64,000 nt of DNA, from NCBI RefSeq assembly GCF_030052815.1, contig NC_079507.1:15522141-15586140 (forward strand), written 5' to 3'. This DNA comes from Hevea brasiliensis (lineage: Eukaryota > Streptophyta > Magnoliopsida > Malpighiales > Euphorbiaceae). The notes beneath the pieces were generated by a model, which made no database searches, was not told the origin of the DNA, and worked only from the letters and a program-made list of their open reading frames with translations. Position 1 is the first letter of the stretch. Each line of letters starts with the position of its first letter. A program made the translations under genes and the position numbers. Positions 1 to 10,234 of this stretch are shown here, piece by piece.

Positions 1-198
1 TTGACATATGAAGAAGAACCTCTACGGATCCTAGCTCGGGAAGTGAAAGAGTTGAGGAACAAACAGATTCCATTGGTGAAAGTGCTTTGGAGGCACCACA
101 ACACCGAGGAGGCAACTTGGGAAAGTGAAGAAACGATGAGGCAACAGTTCCCTCAACTGTTTGCATCAGGTAAATTTCGAGGACGAAATTTAAATTAG
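1..198 (+). pseudogene. pol: E0 pol 3' end: integrase chromodomain (partial)
   Basis: This is the last 65 codons of a Ty3-gypsy polyprotein, open from the window edge to a TAG at 196-198. The peptide runs [10 protein letters not shown], then the [16 protein letters not shown] block, and ends FPQLF. The aromatic and acidic residues of that block match the C-terminal chromodomain of plant chromoviruses, which is thought to guide integration into modified chromatin. The same tail is found on the minus strand in E3 (25590-25994) and E4 (43763 onward). The rest of E0 lies to the left of the window. The fragment itself is undamaged, but whether E0 as a whole is intact cannot be seen. Confidence 0.9.
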
Positions 199-350
199 AG
201 GGGAAGAGTTGTAACACCCTCCCGGTAACCACTCCGTGCATCCTACTGTTCCGGTGACCGGTGTCGGACGAAATTTAAATTAGAGGGGAAGAGTTGTAAC
301 ACCCTCCCGGTAACCACTCCGTACATCCTACTGTTCCGGTGACTGGTGTC
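181..350 (+). repeat. 85-bp tandem duplication over the pol stop, purine tract and LTR start
   Basis: The segment 181-265 is repeated at 266-350 with two or three substitutions. Each copy carries the end of pol, the purine-rich tract (AGAGGGGAAGAG, near 197 and 282) and the first 56 bases of the LTR starting TGTAACACCC (210 and 295). The other gypsy elements in the window have this junction only once. Confidence 0.9.
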
Positions 351-836
351 GGTCCGGACAGCTAGAACGTCCGGAAAAATATTTAAACTAAAGTCAGGAA
401 CCATAATTAACTCAAATATTAATAAGAAACACTTAGTAAAAATTTTAGAAATAAAATACAACCAAGCAAAACGAGCCGGTGCCCAAGCGATGGGTAATCG
501 GAGGGAAGTTGCGGTTCTCGCAACGAGGAGCCCTAGATCCGGGGGAAAAATTATAAAATAATTTTTGGGACTCCAGAGAAGGGTAATTGAGGTTCCCATG
601 GCATTAGAATGCCAAGAAAATACCTAGAAAAATTTTTCAATCGGTACAGACAATTTTGACCCGTTAAGCCAAACGGAGGGCATTTTGGTCATTTTGCCTT
701 CCGAGGTGATTTTTGGCCGACTTGTCCAGTTGAGTAAATAATTAATATAACGTAAAATATGAATAAAAATTACTAGAAATTAAATTGAAAATGAGTAGTG
801 GAGGAAAGAAAAGAAAATGAGGAAAAAAGGTATTTA

Positions 837-910
837 TGACATCATGGTGATGTCATTAAGAAAATAATGACCAATCAAAATTAAACTATTATTTGACTAA
901 CTATTAAAAG
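837..910 (+). promoter_or_regulatory. Putative E0 LTR core promoter: palindrome, CCAAT, TATA-like
   Basis: A perfect inverted repeat TGACATCA / TGATGTCA with a 3-bp spacer (837-855) is followed by CCAAT at 871-875 and a TATA-like TATTAAAAG near 902-910. The same order is present in the LTRs of E3 and E4, and the palindrome also in E2. The palindrome resembles a CRE/TGA-type bZIP site. Promoter function is inferred from order and conservation. Confidence 0.5.
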
Positions 911-1335
911 AGATAAGAGAAGACCAAATTGGCAAAAATTGCAGCAGTCATCCTCCCCAAAACAAACCAGCCGAAACACACTAGAACCCTCCTCCATTGA
1001 TGTTCACTTCAAACCTTCAATTCCCTCCTTCATTTCACCCTAAAACCCTAGTTTCCTTTAACTAAAATTTGTCCTAGCACCTTGCATAATCTTTTGGCAG
1101 CCAAGAAGAAGAAAGAAAGTGAAGCTTTCTCAAGCTTGGATTGGCATACAACAAGGTTAGTGCATATATACACTTAAAACTTTTAATTTCTATGTTAAGG
1201 ACTTGAAACCAACAAGTATTTGTGAATGAAATGAACCAAACTCATGTGTATGTCCAATATAGAATTCGGCAGCCCTATTGAAGGTATAGGAATAAGCGTT
1301 TTGTTGGTCTTAAAGTGGACTAAAAATGATGTTGA

Positions 1336-1337
<2 letters not shown>

Positions 1338-1372
<35 letters not shown>
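1338..1372. repeat. (AT)n microsatellite in the E0 LTR
   Basis: An uninterrupted run of AT dinucleotides. The E3 LTRs have only a short ATATATAT at the corresponding place (near 24706 and 32614), so the tract grew in this copy. Confidence 0.9.
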
Positions 1373-1374
<2 letters not shown>

Positions 1375-3382
1375 TGATGAATTGGTATGCTAACTAAGGC
1401 ACCTTGTAGAAATTATATTGTGAAGCTAGGGTTTTGGGAAGTAAAAATTAGCTTGGCTTATGAAATTGTTAAAGTACATCCTAATGGTCAATTAGTGACC
1501 ATTTGAAGGAATTTGACCTTAATTGGGACTGGAATGAAGCATGGCAAAGGGAAGGTGTGTGCTGCCTAGAGGGTGCAGAATGGTGACTGAAAATTCAGTC
1601 CAATTACACAGCCATAACTTTGGCTGTGTTAGTCCAATTGGTGTTTGGCCAATTGGACATGAAACTAGGTTTATAATGGCACATTTTTGCTGAAGAAACC
1701 ATGCCCAAAGGACCAAAGCAAGAGGACCAAAACTTGGCCCCAATCCGGAACCCTGAAACTGATTCTGCAGAATTGGCCAAATGAACAGTAACTGTTCATT
1801 TGGCCATAACTCACTGTAGATTTGGTCAATTGACCTGAAATTTTTACATCAACAAGTTAAGACATAGACAAACAACTTTCATGAAGGAACCTACCCCAAA
1901 TTATGGCCAGAACCCATCCAACCAAGTGACTCTAGTTACTGTTCATGCACTGTAGATATGGTAATTTTCTGCAGAATGCACATTCGGCCAGCTTGGGTCT
2001 TTGGACCATATCTAGAGCTACAAAACTCCAAATGGAGTGATTTAAAAAAGGAAATTCAACTAGACAAAATAAGGAACAACTTTCATGTTTTACATTTCTT
2101 CAAATTCCTACAGTAACAGTGTCCAATGGAACAGTGAAGTTGACTCACCAAAACTGAAAATTCTGCTTGTGTTGAGTTACACTTTGGAATGGTATTAACA
2201 CTTAATGCCAACAAGTTTTAAACACCAAATGTGGTATGTTGGGAGTGCCAAAGTCAATGTACACATTTTTATTCTAAAAGTCAACATTTTTGTTGACCAA
2301 TGATGAATAGTGACACCAAAAAATTGAAATTCACAAATTGAAGAATTTAAAAGTTTCAAATGCCCTAGTATACCTAACAAGATTGGTTTGGATAGTTTGG
2401 CATGCCAATAGGGTTCAGTTAGCAGTACTGCACATGGCAAAAATGCCATTCTGTGATTTCATGGCTTTTAGCCATTCTGACTTTGCATTGAGACTTGGCC
2501 TTGTGCCTGAGATTATTTACAGCTTGGTAGCTGCTGCACACCGGGTGATGCATATGCGATCGATGGTGTGACGGCCGAGGTACTAGATACCCAAAGCGGT
2601 TACGTTATCGATCCGATCGTCTAGTGTAGGTTACTTGGGCAACCAAATGAATGAAAATGAGCAATGTAGAAGAAATAAATGAATGGATATACAAATACAT
2701 GACAAACAAAACATGTACATGCAATACATATTTATATCTGTTATTTCTTGTTATTTTATTATTGCACCACTAAGCATTATTGCTTAGCGCATTGCTTTTG
2801 CCACGCGTAGGTACTGGAGATCCTGATCGTGAGCTCAGTAGACCACAGACTGGGTGAATCCATCCTGCAGTTCTGCGCAGTGTCCGTGTCACCTCACTAC
2901 CTGCAGTGCATTGGTAGGGCACTAGGTGTCATTTTGTCATTTTGATATTTTGTAGCAGATTTTTACTTTTTCATATGTATTTGAACTCATGTAATATATT
3001 TTGATGTCCATGTAAATAATGAAAGTTATGACTATGAATGCAAAATTTGAGCATGTATTTATCGCTTGTATATGAGAAATGGATGTTTGTGAAATGAAAA
3101 GATTATTGAGAATTTGCTATTGAGAAATATTGTTGAGATTTTGGATATTGGAGTTTGAGATGATGGAATAAAAATATTGGAAGTGTTTTTAACAGGTTCC
3201 GAAGAACGGTTTTCTCCATTTTTAGTCGGTACTCCACCGGATTTTCTTTAAAATTTTTGGAACCTTAAATGAATGATACTTTTGATAAATGGTTTAAATT
3301 AATTGAGGAATATTAGAGTGTGTCGGTACACCGTGTGGCATTACTTACTCGGGTATACTGTACACGGGTAAGGGGTGTCACA

Positions 3383-4229
3383 TTTGGGCCTTTGTGACTG
3401 CCCTGACTTGGTGCTCTACTGAAACTCTGAGTAGGCGAACCTCTGAACTTCTTACTAAGGGCAGAAGATGTACTGATTTGACCCTAACCTCTTTTCTGTT
3501 GTCTATCCCTTCTGTTCTGCTCATTTATTCTAACTTTTTCAACCTTCAGTGTGACTTCCACTAACTTGGCAAACTTTGTAATCCCCAAGGCTGTAATCAT
3601 TACTTTAATGTTATCATTGAGTCCTTCCTCAAATCTCTTGCATCTCTCAGCCTCTTTAGGCACTATTTCCCGCCCATAGCAGCTTAGTCTGACAAATTCT
3701 CTTTCATATTTAGCTACTGTCAGCTATCTCTGGCGTAGGGTAATAAACTCCCTTCTCTTTTCTTCCAAGTATACACTGCCCACATACTTCTTTCTGAACT
3801 CAGTGAGAAAGAAATCCCAAGTTATTTGTTCTGGTGGCACCTCACTAGTTACTGTATCCCACTATTGGTAGGCATCATCTTGCAGTAGTGATACAGTAGC
3901 TTCCAAATTATGCTCTGGAGTACAATGAAGTTGTTTCAAGACTCTTCGATTCAACCAGCCACCGTGATGTGAGAATCATCTTCCCTTTTGCCCAGAAAAT
4001 CCACTGCTCCAAACTTCCTGAGTCTCTCCATATGAGATTTTTGAAGTGGAGGTGGTGGCGGTGGCATAACTTCTGCCATCTGTCTAAAGAACTCAGCCAT
4101 TTGCTGAAATATGGCTGGTGCATCTGGTGCTAGTGGAGCAGGTTCCCTCCTGTCTCCTGGTTCAGTCATAGATGGAGCATGACTTTTCACCTCCTCATTT
4201 CTACGATGTGGAGTCCATATTCTGATCAA
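3383..4229 (-). pseudogene. gag: E1 gag remnant (gypsy capsid/nucleocapsid)
   Basis: The minus strand encodes pieces of a gypsy Gag that align by eye with E2-E4 gag. The N-terminal part (4229-3951) has the proline stretch PPPPPP and the motif RLRKFGAVDFLGKREDD, and upstream parts (about 3850-3480) match the capsid core containing EAERCKRFEEGLND in the other copies. The initiation ATG corresponds to that of E3 at 30222 but here is followed by a frameshift, so no full frame remains. Gag forms the intracellular particle. The remnant is cut at 3383 by E0; the protease and pol of E1 would lie left of E0. Confidence 0.8.
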
Positions 4230-4325
4230 AATAACAAATTAAAAGATTAGCGTTAGAGTCATCTTAACACTTACAATGCAATGCATGATATGCAATCTAT
4301 CTAGGCCCAGAAACGCCTAAATCAT

Positions 4326-4337
4326 GCTCTGATACCA
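4326..4337 (-). promoter_or_regulatory. E1 primer binding site (tRNA-Met)
   Basis: On the minus strand this reads TGGTATCAGAGC, the usual 12-base match to the 3' end of plant initiator tRNA-Met. It lies five bases inside the 5' LTR, which fixes the orientation of E1 as minus. Confidence 0.9.
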
Positions 4338-4342
4338 CTAAA

Positions 4343-7300
4343 TGTAACACCCCTCACCCGTTTACAGTGTAGTCGAGCAAGGCGTGCTACACAGCGTGCC
4401 GGAGCACCTAGTCTGTGATTATCTTATTTTCTGAACTCAATTTGATTTAAGAAGTCTTTTATGTAATATTCATATAATGCTGATACTATTTTCATACTTT
4501 AATAAAATCAGTGTTTCAAAAATGATAATAAAAATCTGGCAAGGTGCCATCTGTATTTCGGACAAACTGTCCTGCCAAACCTGTTAAAAACATTTCAATA
4601 TGATAATATCAAAATCTCAACTATTTCACAGTCTCAATATTTCAACACAGTCTATTGATTTTTACAATATTTAAATAGTTTTAAAATACAATCCATTATA
4701 ACTTAAATACATTCAGATGCTTTCCACATAAAGTTATATGTACAAATTATTACAAAACTTAAAGTTTTAGAATATACAAAATTACATAACAAAATATTAA
4801 GATACAACTGATAGTTATTACACAAGATCCTAAGTCATACCATGTATGCAGTGTAGTGCAGATGACTTTGGACTCCTATGCAGATCTGATGTCTCACCCG
4901 GTCGTAGGTCTGCTGGGCTCCCCAGCTGTGTCTCTAATACCTACGCGTTACAAAAGCAACGCGCAAAGCAATTTTGCTTAGTGGAGCCAAATATAAAGAA
5001 ATATACACTAAAATAAAGTAAATGAATTGTTTATGAATTTATGACATCGATATTCTTTACAATTGTTGATTCTACTTTTATTTGCTAACCTTTCATTTTT
5101 ACTAATTTCTGTGGTGTTGTATGTCAATAAACTGAATTTAGCTATTTGAATTTAATAATACTTAAATTAGCTGCCCATGTAGCTTATATACTGACCATAC
5201 TAGATAAACGGATATACTGGCACTGGGTACCAAGTACCTCGGGCCCTCACACCATCGATCACAAAAGTGTCTCCTAGTGTGCAAATAGTCAATCTGGCGA
5301 TAAGCCAAGTATAATAACACAATACGTATAGCCGTAGGCTATTAAAGTCACAGTGCGGCATAATATGTTGTAAAAATAGAGTATGGTATAAAGCCATTTA
5401 CAAAACAGCTGTCAGAATCCTATTGGCATGCCAAACTATCTAAACTAGTTAATTAGGCAAACTAGGGCACATTACAAATTAATTGTTTAATTCCTCATTT
5501 TTTTGAGTTTGCTAGTTATCATGTAATTCACAAGTCATTGTAAATGTTAACCTTTTTAGGTAATATGGATAAGTTGATTCTAACATCAACATATCAAAAT
5601 TTGTAATTCAATATGCTGCCAATATAGTGCAATTTACCATTTTTACAAGTTGGCATTCATTGCCAAACTACTTCAAGCATCATTGTATGTAAATGTCAAA
5701 TTTTCAGTTTTAGTATACTAGATTGGTCTAGCTTAATGTCCTATTTCTCTTAGTTTTTAGCTTCCAGTCAAAGAAGAAAAATTGTAGCTCTATGTCTTAT
5801 TGAACCTTTGGCAAGATTTCAGGTCATTCTGAGTTGTATAGACCAAGATATGGTCAATTTACTAAAGCTGAACAGATTCCACCTTTAGTGTAAAATTTGG
5901 TCAATTTTACGTCACATTTAGTTCTGGCAGTTTTAGTTTCCGAACTTGTGCAAGCTATTTGACTTGGTTCTGGCCATTTCTGAGCTTTGGTGTCTTCATA
6001 AGAATTATAGCTCTATGTCTAAGCTATCCATGGTAAAATTTTAGGTCAATTGGACTATTTTGAGTGAGTTATGGTCATCCTAATGACTACTGTTCGTATG
6101 GTCAAAAATCTGGGTTTGTAATGTTGCCATTACGGATTTGGTCATTTTTAAGGTTAGTTTCTAGGCAGAATTTTGGCAACATTTCTATATGAAAGTTGGC
6201 CTATTAGTGTCTAGTTTCACCCTCCATTGGTCTCATACCAATTGGGTTCACAGTTTTGCACTTATAACCTAATTTAGGTACTACCAACACACACAACCAG
6301 TATTTGAACATTACACTTCCAATTTTGACAATCCTTCTCCTCCCAATACTTCAATATTCAATCATGGCACTTTTATATATATTGTACACAATTCCAGCGA
6401 GCATTTTGGGCAGAACACTCAAATGCTCAGTGCACACAATATACCATTAAAGTTCAACATTTACTTCAACCCAAATTCAATGTACATTAACACTTATATT
6501 ACACATACACTTCCATGGCAATTACACAAACTGCCCACAATTCAACACCATCATATTTCATTAATAAATTTCATAAACTCACACACAAATTTATGATATT
6601 TAAGGCTGCCCAACATGGCAGTTTACTAAAGCGTCAAAGTCCCATTTTCAAACCCTCAATTCAAGCACTAACATGCACATACTTGGACATTAACCTACTA
6701 CAACTTCCATTTGAGTTAATCAATCTTAAATCCCATCTACTAGAGGTAAGAAAAACTCAACCACAACAAACTTTCATGGCTGCCGAAAATGGACAAGTTC
6801 ATATCTCAATATTTTCTTCCTTTCTCTTCACCAAATTACACACCTCAACCTAAACACAAGGTTTACTAAAGCTAGGGAGAAGATTTGGACACTTACACTT
6901 TTGGAGCTTGTTAAAACTTCACCAAATCTCTTCCTTTTTATTCCCAATATCTTCCCCAAGGTGAGTAGGCAAGCTTTAATGAAGGATTTAAGTGGAAATT
7001 ATGGCTTGATGATGGAGAGAGGAAGCTTCATGCATGGGCAGCAATGGTGGTTTCATGGAAGTTCCATTTTGGAAAGATGGAGTTTGTTGAAGAAGAAGAT
7101 GATAATGAGTGGAATCTGCTGTCCCAAGGTCTTATATGTCTCCCTAATTAAGAGTTAGTGGAGCACTAAACTCATTTTTAATGTTTAATTATTTCAAGTT
7201 TCCTTATTTGCTCATTTATCTCATTTTTTTCACTATTTACATAATGTATCACAATTTAATTTTTCATGACATTTCTAAAGTTTAATATCTTTTATTTTTA

Positions 7301-7772
7301 ATGGACATTGAGGTCAAAAGGCAACTCTAGGTGTCAAATGACCAAAATGCCTCTCTTTGGGTTGTATTCCCGATTTTTCGGTAACATCGATTTTTATCTA
7401 TTTCTCGATTTTTCATTTTTCTTTGTACTAATTTATTAATTTTTCTTTAATAATTGTAGTGTCAATTATATTTCAATAAACCTTTACTTGTGTCCCGAAA
7501 TTTAATTTCGAGGGTTCCCCATGGTTCTGGGGTCAGCAACGGCCTTCCCAGTGCGGTCACCCATCGCTGTGGTGCCGGCTCGTTTAACTTAGTTTCATTT
7601 CCTCTCTTTTATTTTTCTTTAATTTTTCTTGTATTTTCTTTTTAGTTATTTCATCAATATATGTCTGTTCACTATCACCGAAGTGTAGTTCCAGATACCC
7701 TGACTTGCCCGAACTGACATTAGGTCACCGGAGCAACAGAACGTACAGAACACGTAAAGTGGAGATGTTACA
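4343..7772 (-). repeat. E1 5' LTR (3.4 kb)
   Basis: Read on the minus strand it begins TGTAACATCTCC (7772) and ends GGGGTGTTACA (4343). It belongs to the same LTR family as the solo LTR S2, which lies in the opposite orientation at 19439-22450 plus 33494-33879. A primer site next to 4343 shows that this is the 5' LTR. The flank at 7773 is copia LTR sequence, with GATTT as the expected target duplication; the partner copy is outside the window. Confidence 0.9.
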
Positions 7773-8907
7773 GATTTAGGGAAATCATTTATAGTAAGAA
7801 AGAGTTCTGATGATATTAAGAGTTGATATCATGTCTCATTACCAATTAGTGATGAGACTAGTAAGTCACACATATACACAAGTAATCACCAAATTTAATA
7901 TGATTTAATTAATTAATTAAAGAGTTATTTTGATTAATTAAATAGGTTTGGTTTGTTAGATTGCAAAGTCCCTAGCATGGCTTGAAACCAAATCTAGGTT
8001 ATGGGATGTATAGTATAAGTTAAATTTATATTTATAGTATTTAAATATGAATTTAATTAATGAGAAATTAATTAATAAAGATTAATTAATTAATTTATAT
8101 TTAATATAAATTGATTAGAAGAAGAGAAATAATTATTTTGGATTGAGAACTCAAAATTAAGACACAGGGGTATTTTGGTCATTTCACAGGGTGACATGTG
8201 CACCATAAGATGGTGACACATGGCACTACACATAAGCTTGCCAAATGTCTTTTAATCATGTAAGATGATCAAAGTCAAGATTAAATATAGGTTTGACACT
8301 TGGCACAATGTGATTGGGTCAATTAAACCTAGAACCAATCAGAGGATGAAAGAACAAACATGACAAGCAGCCACTTACTTCTTGGTGCCACCACCTAAAG
8401 AACACTCTTCCTCTCTTCTTCTTCATCTCTCATTAATTCAAAGAGATTGGCAAACAATCTATTGAATTAAAAATACTAGAAATTGTTTCTAGTGTCCTGT
8501 TTACATCTGTAATCTCTCAAAAGGCAAAACTTGATTTTCTAATTCATAGAAAAAGGTTTAGAAGTTCTTTGAGGGCTACCATAGGTGATCTTAGTGTGGA
8601 CAAGCTAGAGGGACAATATCTGGTGTCCTAAAGACATATCCCAAAGGTGCCAAACACACTGTAGTGCATTAAAAGATTAGTGCACTTATTCTTGATCTAA
8701 TCTAGGGTTCTAATAATTAATCTTATTAATTTTAAAATCTTAAATGGCAAATATAGATCCAAAAATATATTAAAAGAGTTTTATTATGCTGTTTATCATT
8801 GAAATCAAATAGATAAAAATAAATCTTGCATGATGCATGTGACCCTAGATGAAAAATTTTGAATTTCAATGATCTAAACTTGTGCTTTTCATGCTTCTGC
8901 TCCTTCA
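7773..8907 (+). repeat. C0 5' LTR fragment (Ty1-copia)
   Basis: This is the downstream half of a copia LTR in plus orientation. It matches the reverse complement of the C1 and C2 LTRs, including the TAATTAATTAATTAA tracts, the ACATGTGGCA-like blocks and the end CTCCTTCA at 8907. The upstream half was separated by E1 and lies left of the window. The numerous substitutions relative to C1 show that C0 is older. Confidence 0.85.
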
Positions 8908-9454
8908 CCTTAAGCACTTGAGAAGAACTAAGGATTTATTCTTGATTGATGGAGGTGGTGACTTGCAATTGGATGGTTATACTGATTCTGACTTTCAATT
9001 AGACATCAATGATAGAAAGTCTACCTCTGGGTTTGTGTTCATTTGTAATGGAGGTACAGTCAGTTGGAAGAGTTCCAAACAGAGTACGGTTGCTGATTCC
9101 ACTATAGAGATTGAGTACATTGCTACATCAGATGCTGTAAAAGAGGCTGTTTGGATAAAGAAGTTCGTGACAGAACTTGCAGTACTTCCTTTCATTGAGT
9201 CAGTAGTTCCTCTCTACTGTGACAACAATAGAGCGGTCATACAGGCTAAGGAACCCCGGTCTCACCAGAAATCCAAACACATAGAAAGGTGCTACCACAT
9301 TATCAGAGAGATAGTTGGGTGAGGTGATGTAGCCATGCAAAAAATAGCATCAGCCGAAAATCTAACTAATCCATTCATAAAGCCTATGTCATAAACTCAG
9401 TTAGACCGACATCTTGAGAAGATGGGTCTAAGATATTTTAATGAATGGCTCTAG
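8908..9454 (+). pseudogene. pol: C0 pol remnant: copia RNase H
   Basis: The frame begins in the tail of RT (LRRTKDLFLI) and runs through RNase H with GYTDSDF, RKSTSGFVF, an EIEYIA block with the conserved acidic residue, and KSKHIERCYHIIREIV. A TGA at about 9320-9322, where C1 and C2 have an arginine codon (CGA), interrupts it. The frame then resumes to the natural stop TAG at 9452-9454. RNase H removes the RNA strand during reverse transcription. Gag, integrase and most of RT are missing: the LTR end at 8907 joins directly to this fragment. Confidence 0.85.
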
Positions 9455-9468
9455 TGCTAGTCGGAGAT

Positions 9469-10234
9469 TATTAGTAGTATGCCCTAGAGCATATCATTTT
9501 ATATGTATCTTGTAAATATTTTATTAATAAAAGGCAATTTCACTTTTTCGTTTACATAATATATTTATGTGTAATAGAAAAGTTCCATTGATATTTTGTT
9601 AGAAATTCTATTCTTAAGTTGTTAAGAATATGAGTGATAGTATTTCTAGAATAAAGTATCATAAATTGGTTCATAATCAAGGATACTTCACAAAGGACAT
9701 GACTTATCCAGAAAGATTGAAATCATATTTGTTCCCAAAGTATTTATATGAGATATAAATAAGATGGAGTAGTGAGTCTCATGCCACATAACAAACATGG
9801 TAGGCACTTATACATGATAAGTAGGCCGAACTAGTGACGCTTATGATGAGCACATGGAGTTTACTCTTGTCATTGCATTGTCATATATCATATTAGTCCG
9901 TATAATCTTTAGACTTGAGATGACACAATTATCTTATATATAGGTGGTTTTAGTTTGATACAGCTTTCATACTTGAATTGTGTATAGGTATATGGGTATG
10001 TGTTGGCTCTTACTAGATATATATGGAGATAGGTGTTGATCAAGATGGAATCCGTTACCCTAACTAAATAGGAATAAAATCCTATGTTCATTTAATTGTT
10101 CTTGATGTTTCAATTTCCTGGCCAGGACAGACAGATTTAGTCAGAAAAGAGTTTCTGATAAGAAAATCTAATTAATCAAGAACTGGAATTAAAAGAGAAC
10201 ATAATGTTCATAGCAAATGGGGTTTGACATTAAC
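9469..10234 (+). repeat. C0 3' LTR, first piece
   Basis: It begins TATTAGTAGTATGCCC, where C1 and C2 begin TGTTAGTAGTATGCCC, directly after the purine-rich GTCGGAGAT. It breaks at 10234 where solo LTR E5 is inserted, and resumes at 14411. The altered first dinucleotide (TA for TG) is another mark of age. Confidence 0.85.

Larger units (their letters stand above)
295..3382 (+). repeat. E0 3' LTR (Tekay/Del-type gypsy, 3.1 kb)
   Basis: The LTR opens with TGTAACACCCTCCC after a purine tract and closes with GGGGTGTCACA at 3382. It is the reverse complement of the LTRs of E3 (22451-25578, 30350-33488) and E4 (40646-43751, 48564-51662), and about the same length. If the first copy of the 85-bp duplication is counted, the start is 210. 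The flank at 3383 belongs to gag of another element, so 3382 is a real insertion boundary. No coding region lies inside; short open frames here are chance. Confidence 0.9.

Noticed and set aside
243..599. Open frames on both strands at LTR starts (346-561, 43447-43995, 51358-51705 and others)
   Set aside because: They recur only because the LTR sequence is repeated; both strands are open over the same bases, no domain is recognisable, and they span the LTR edge.
6901..7158. 85-codon frame at 6901-7158 in the E1 LTR
   Set aside because: No domain or conservation as a frame in S2 or E5; it lies in the LTR and is most likely chance.
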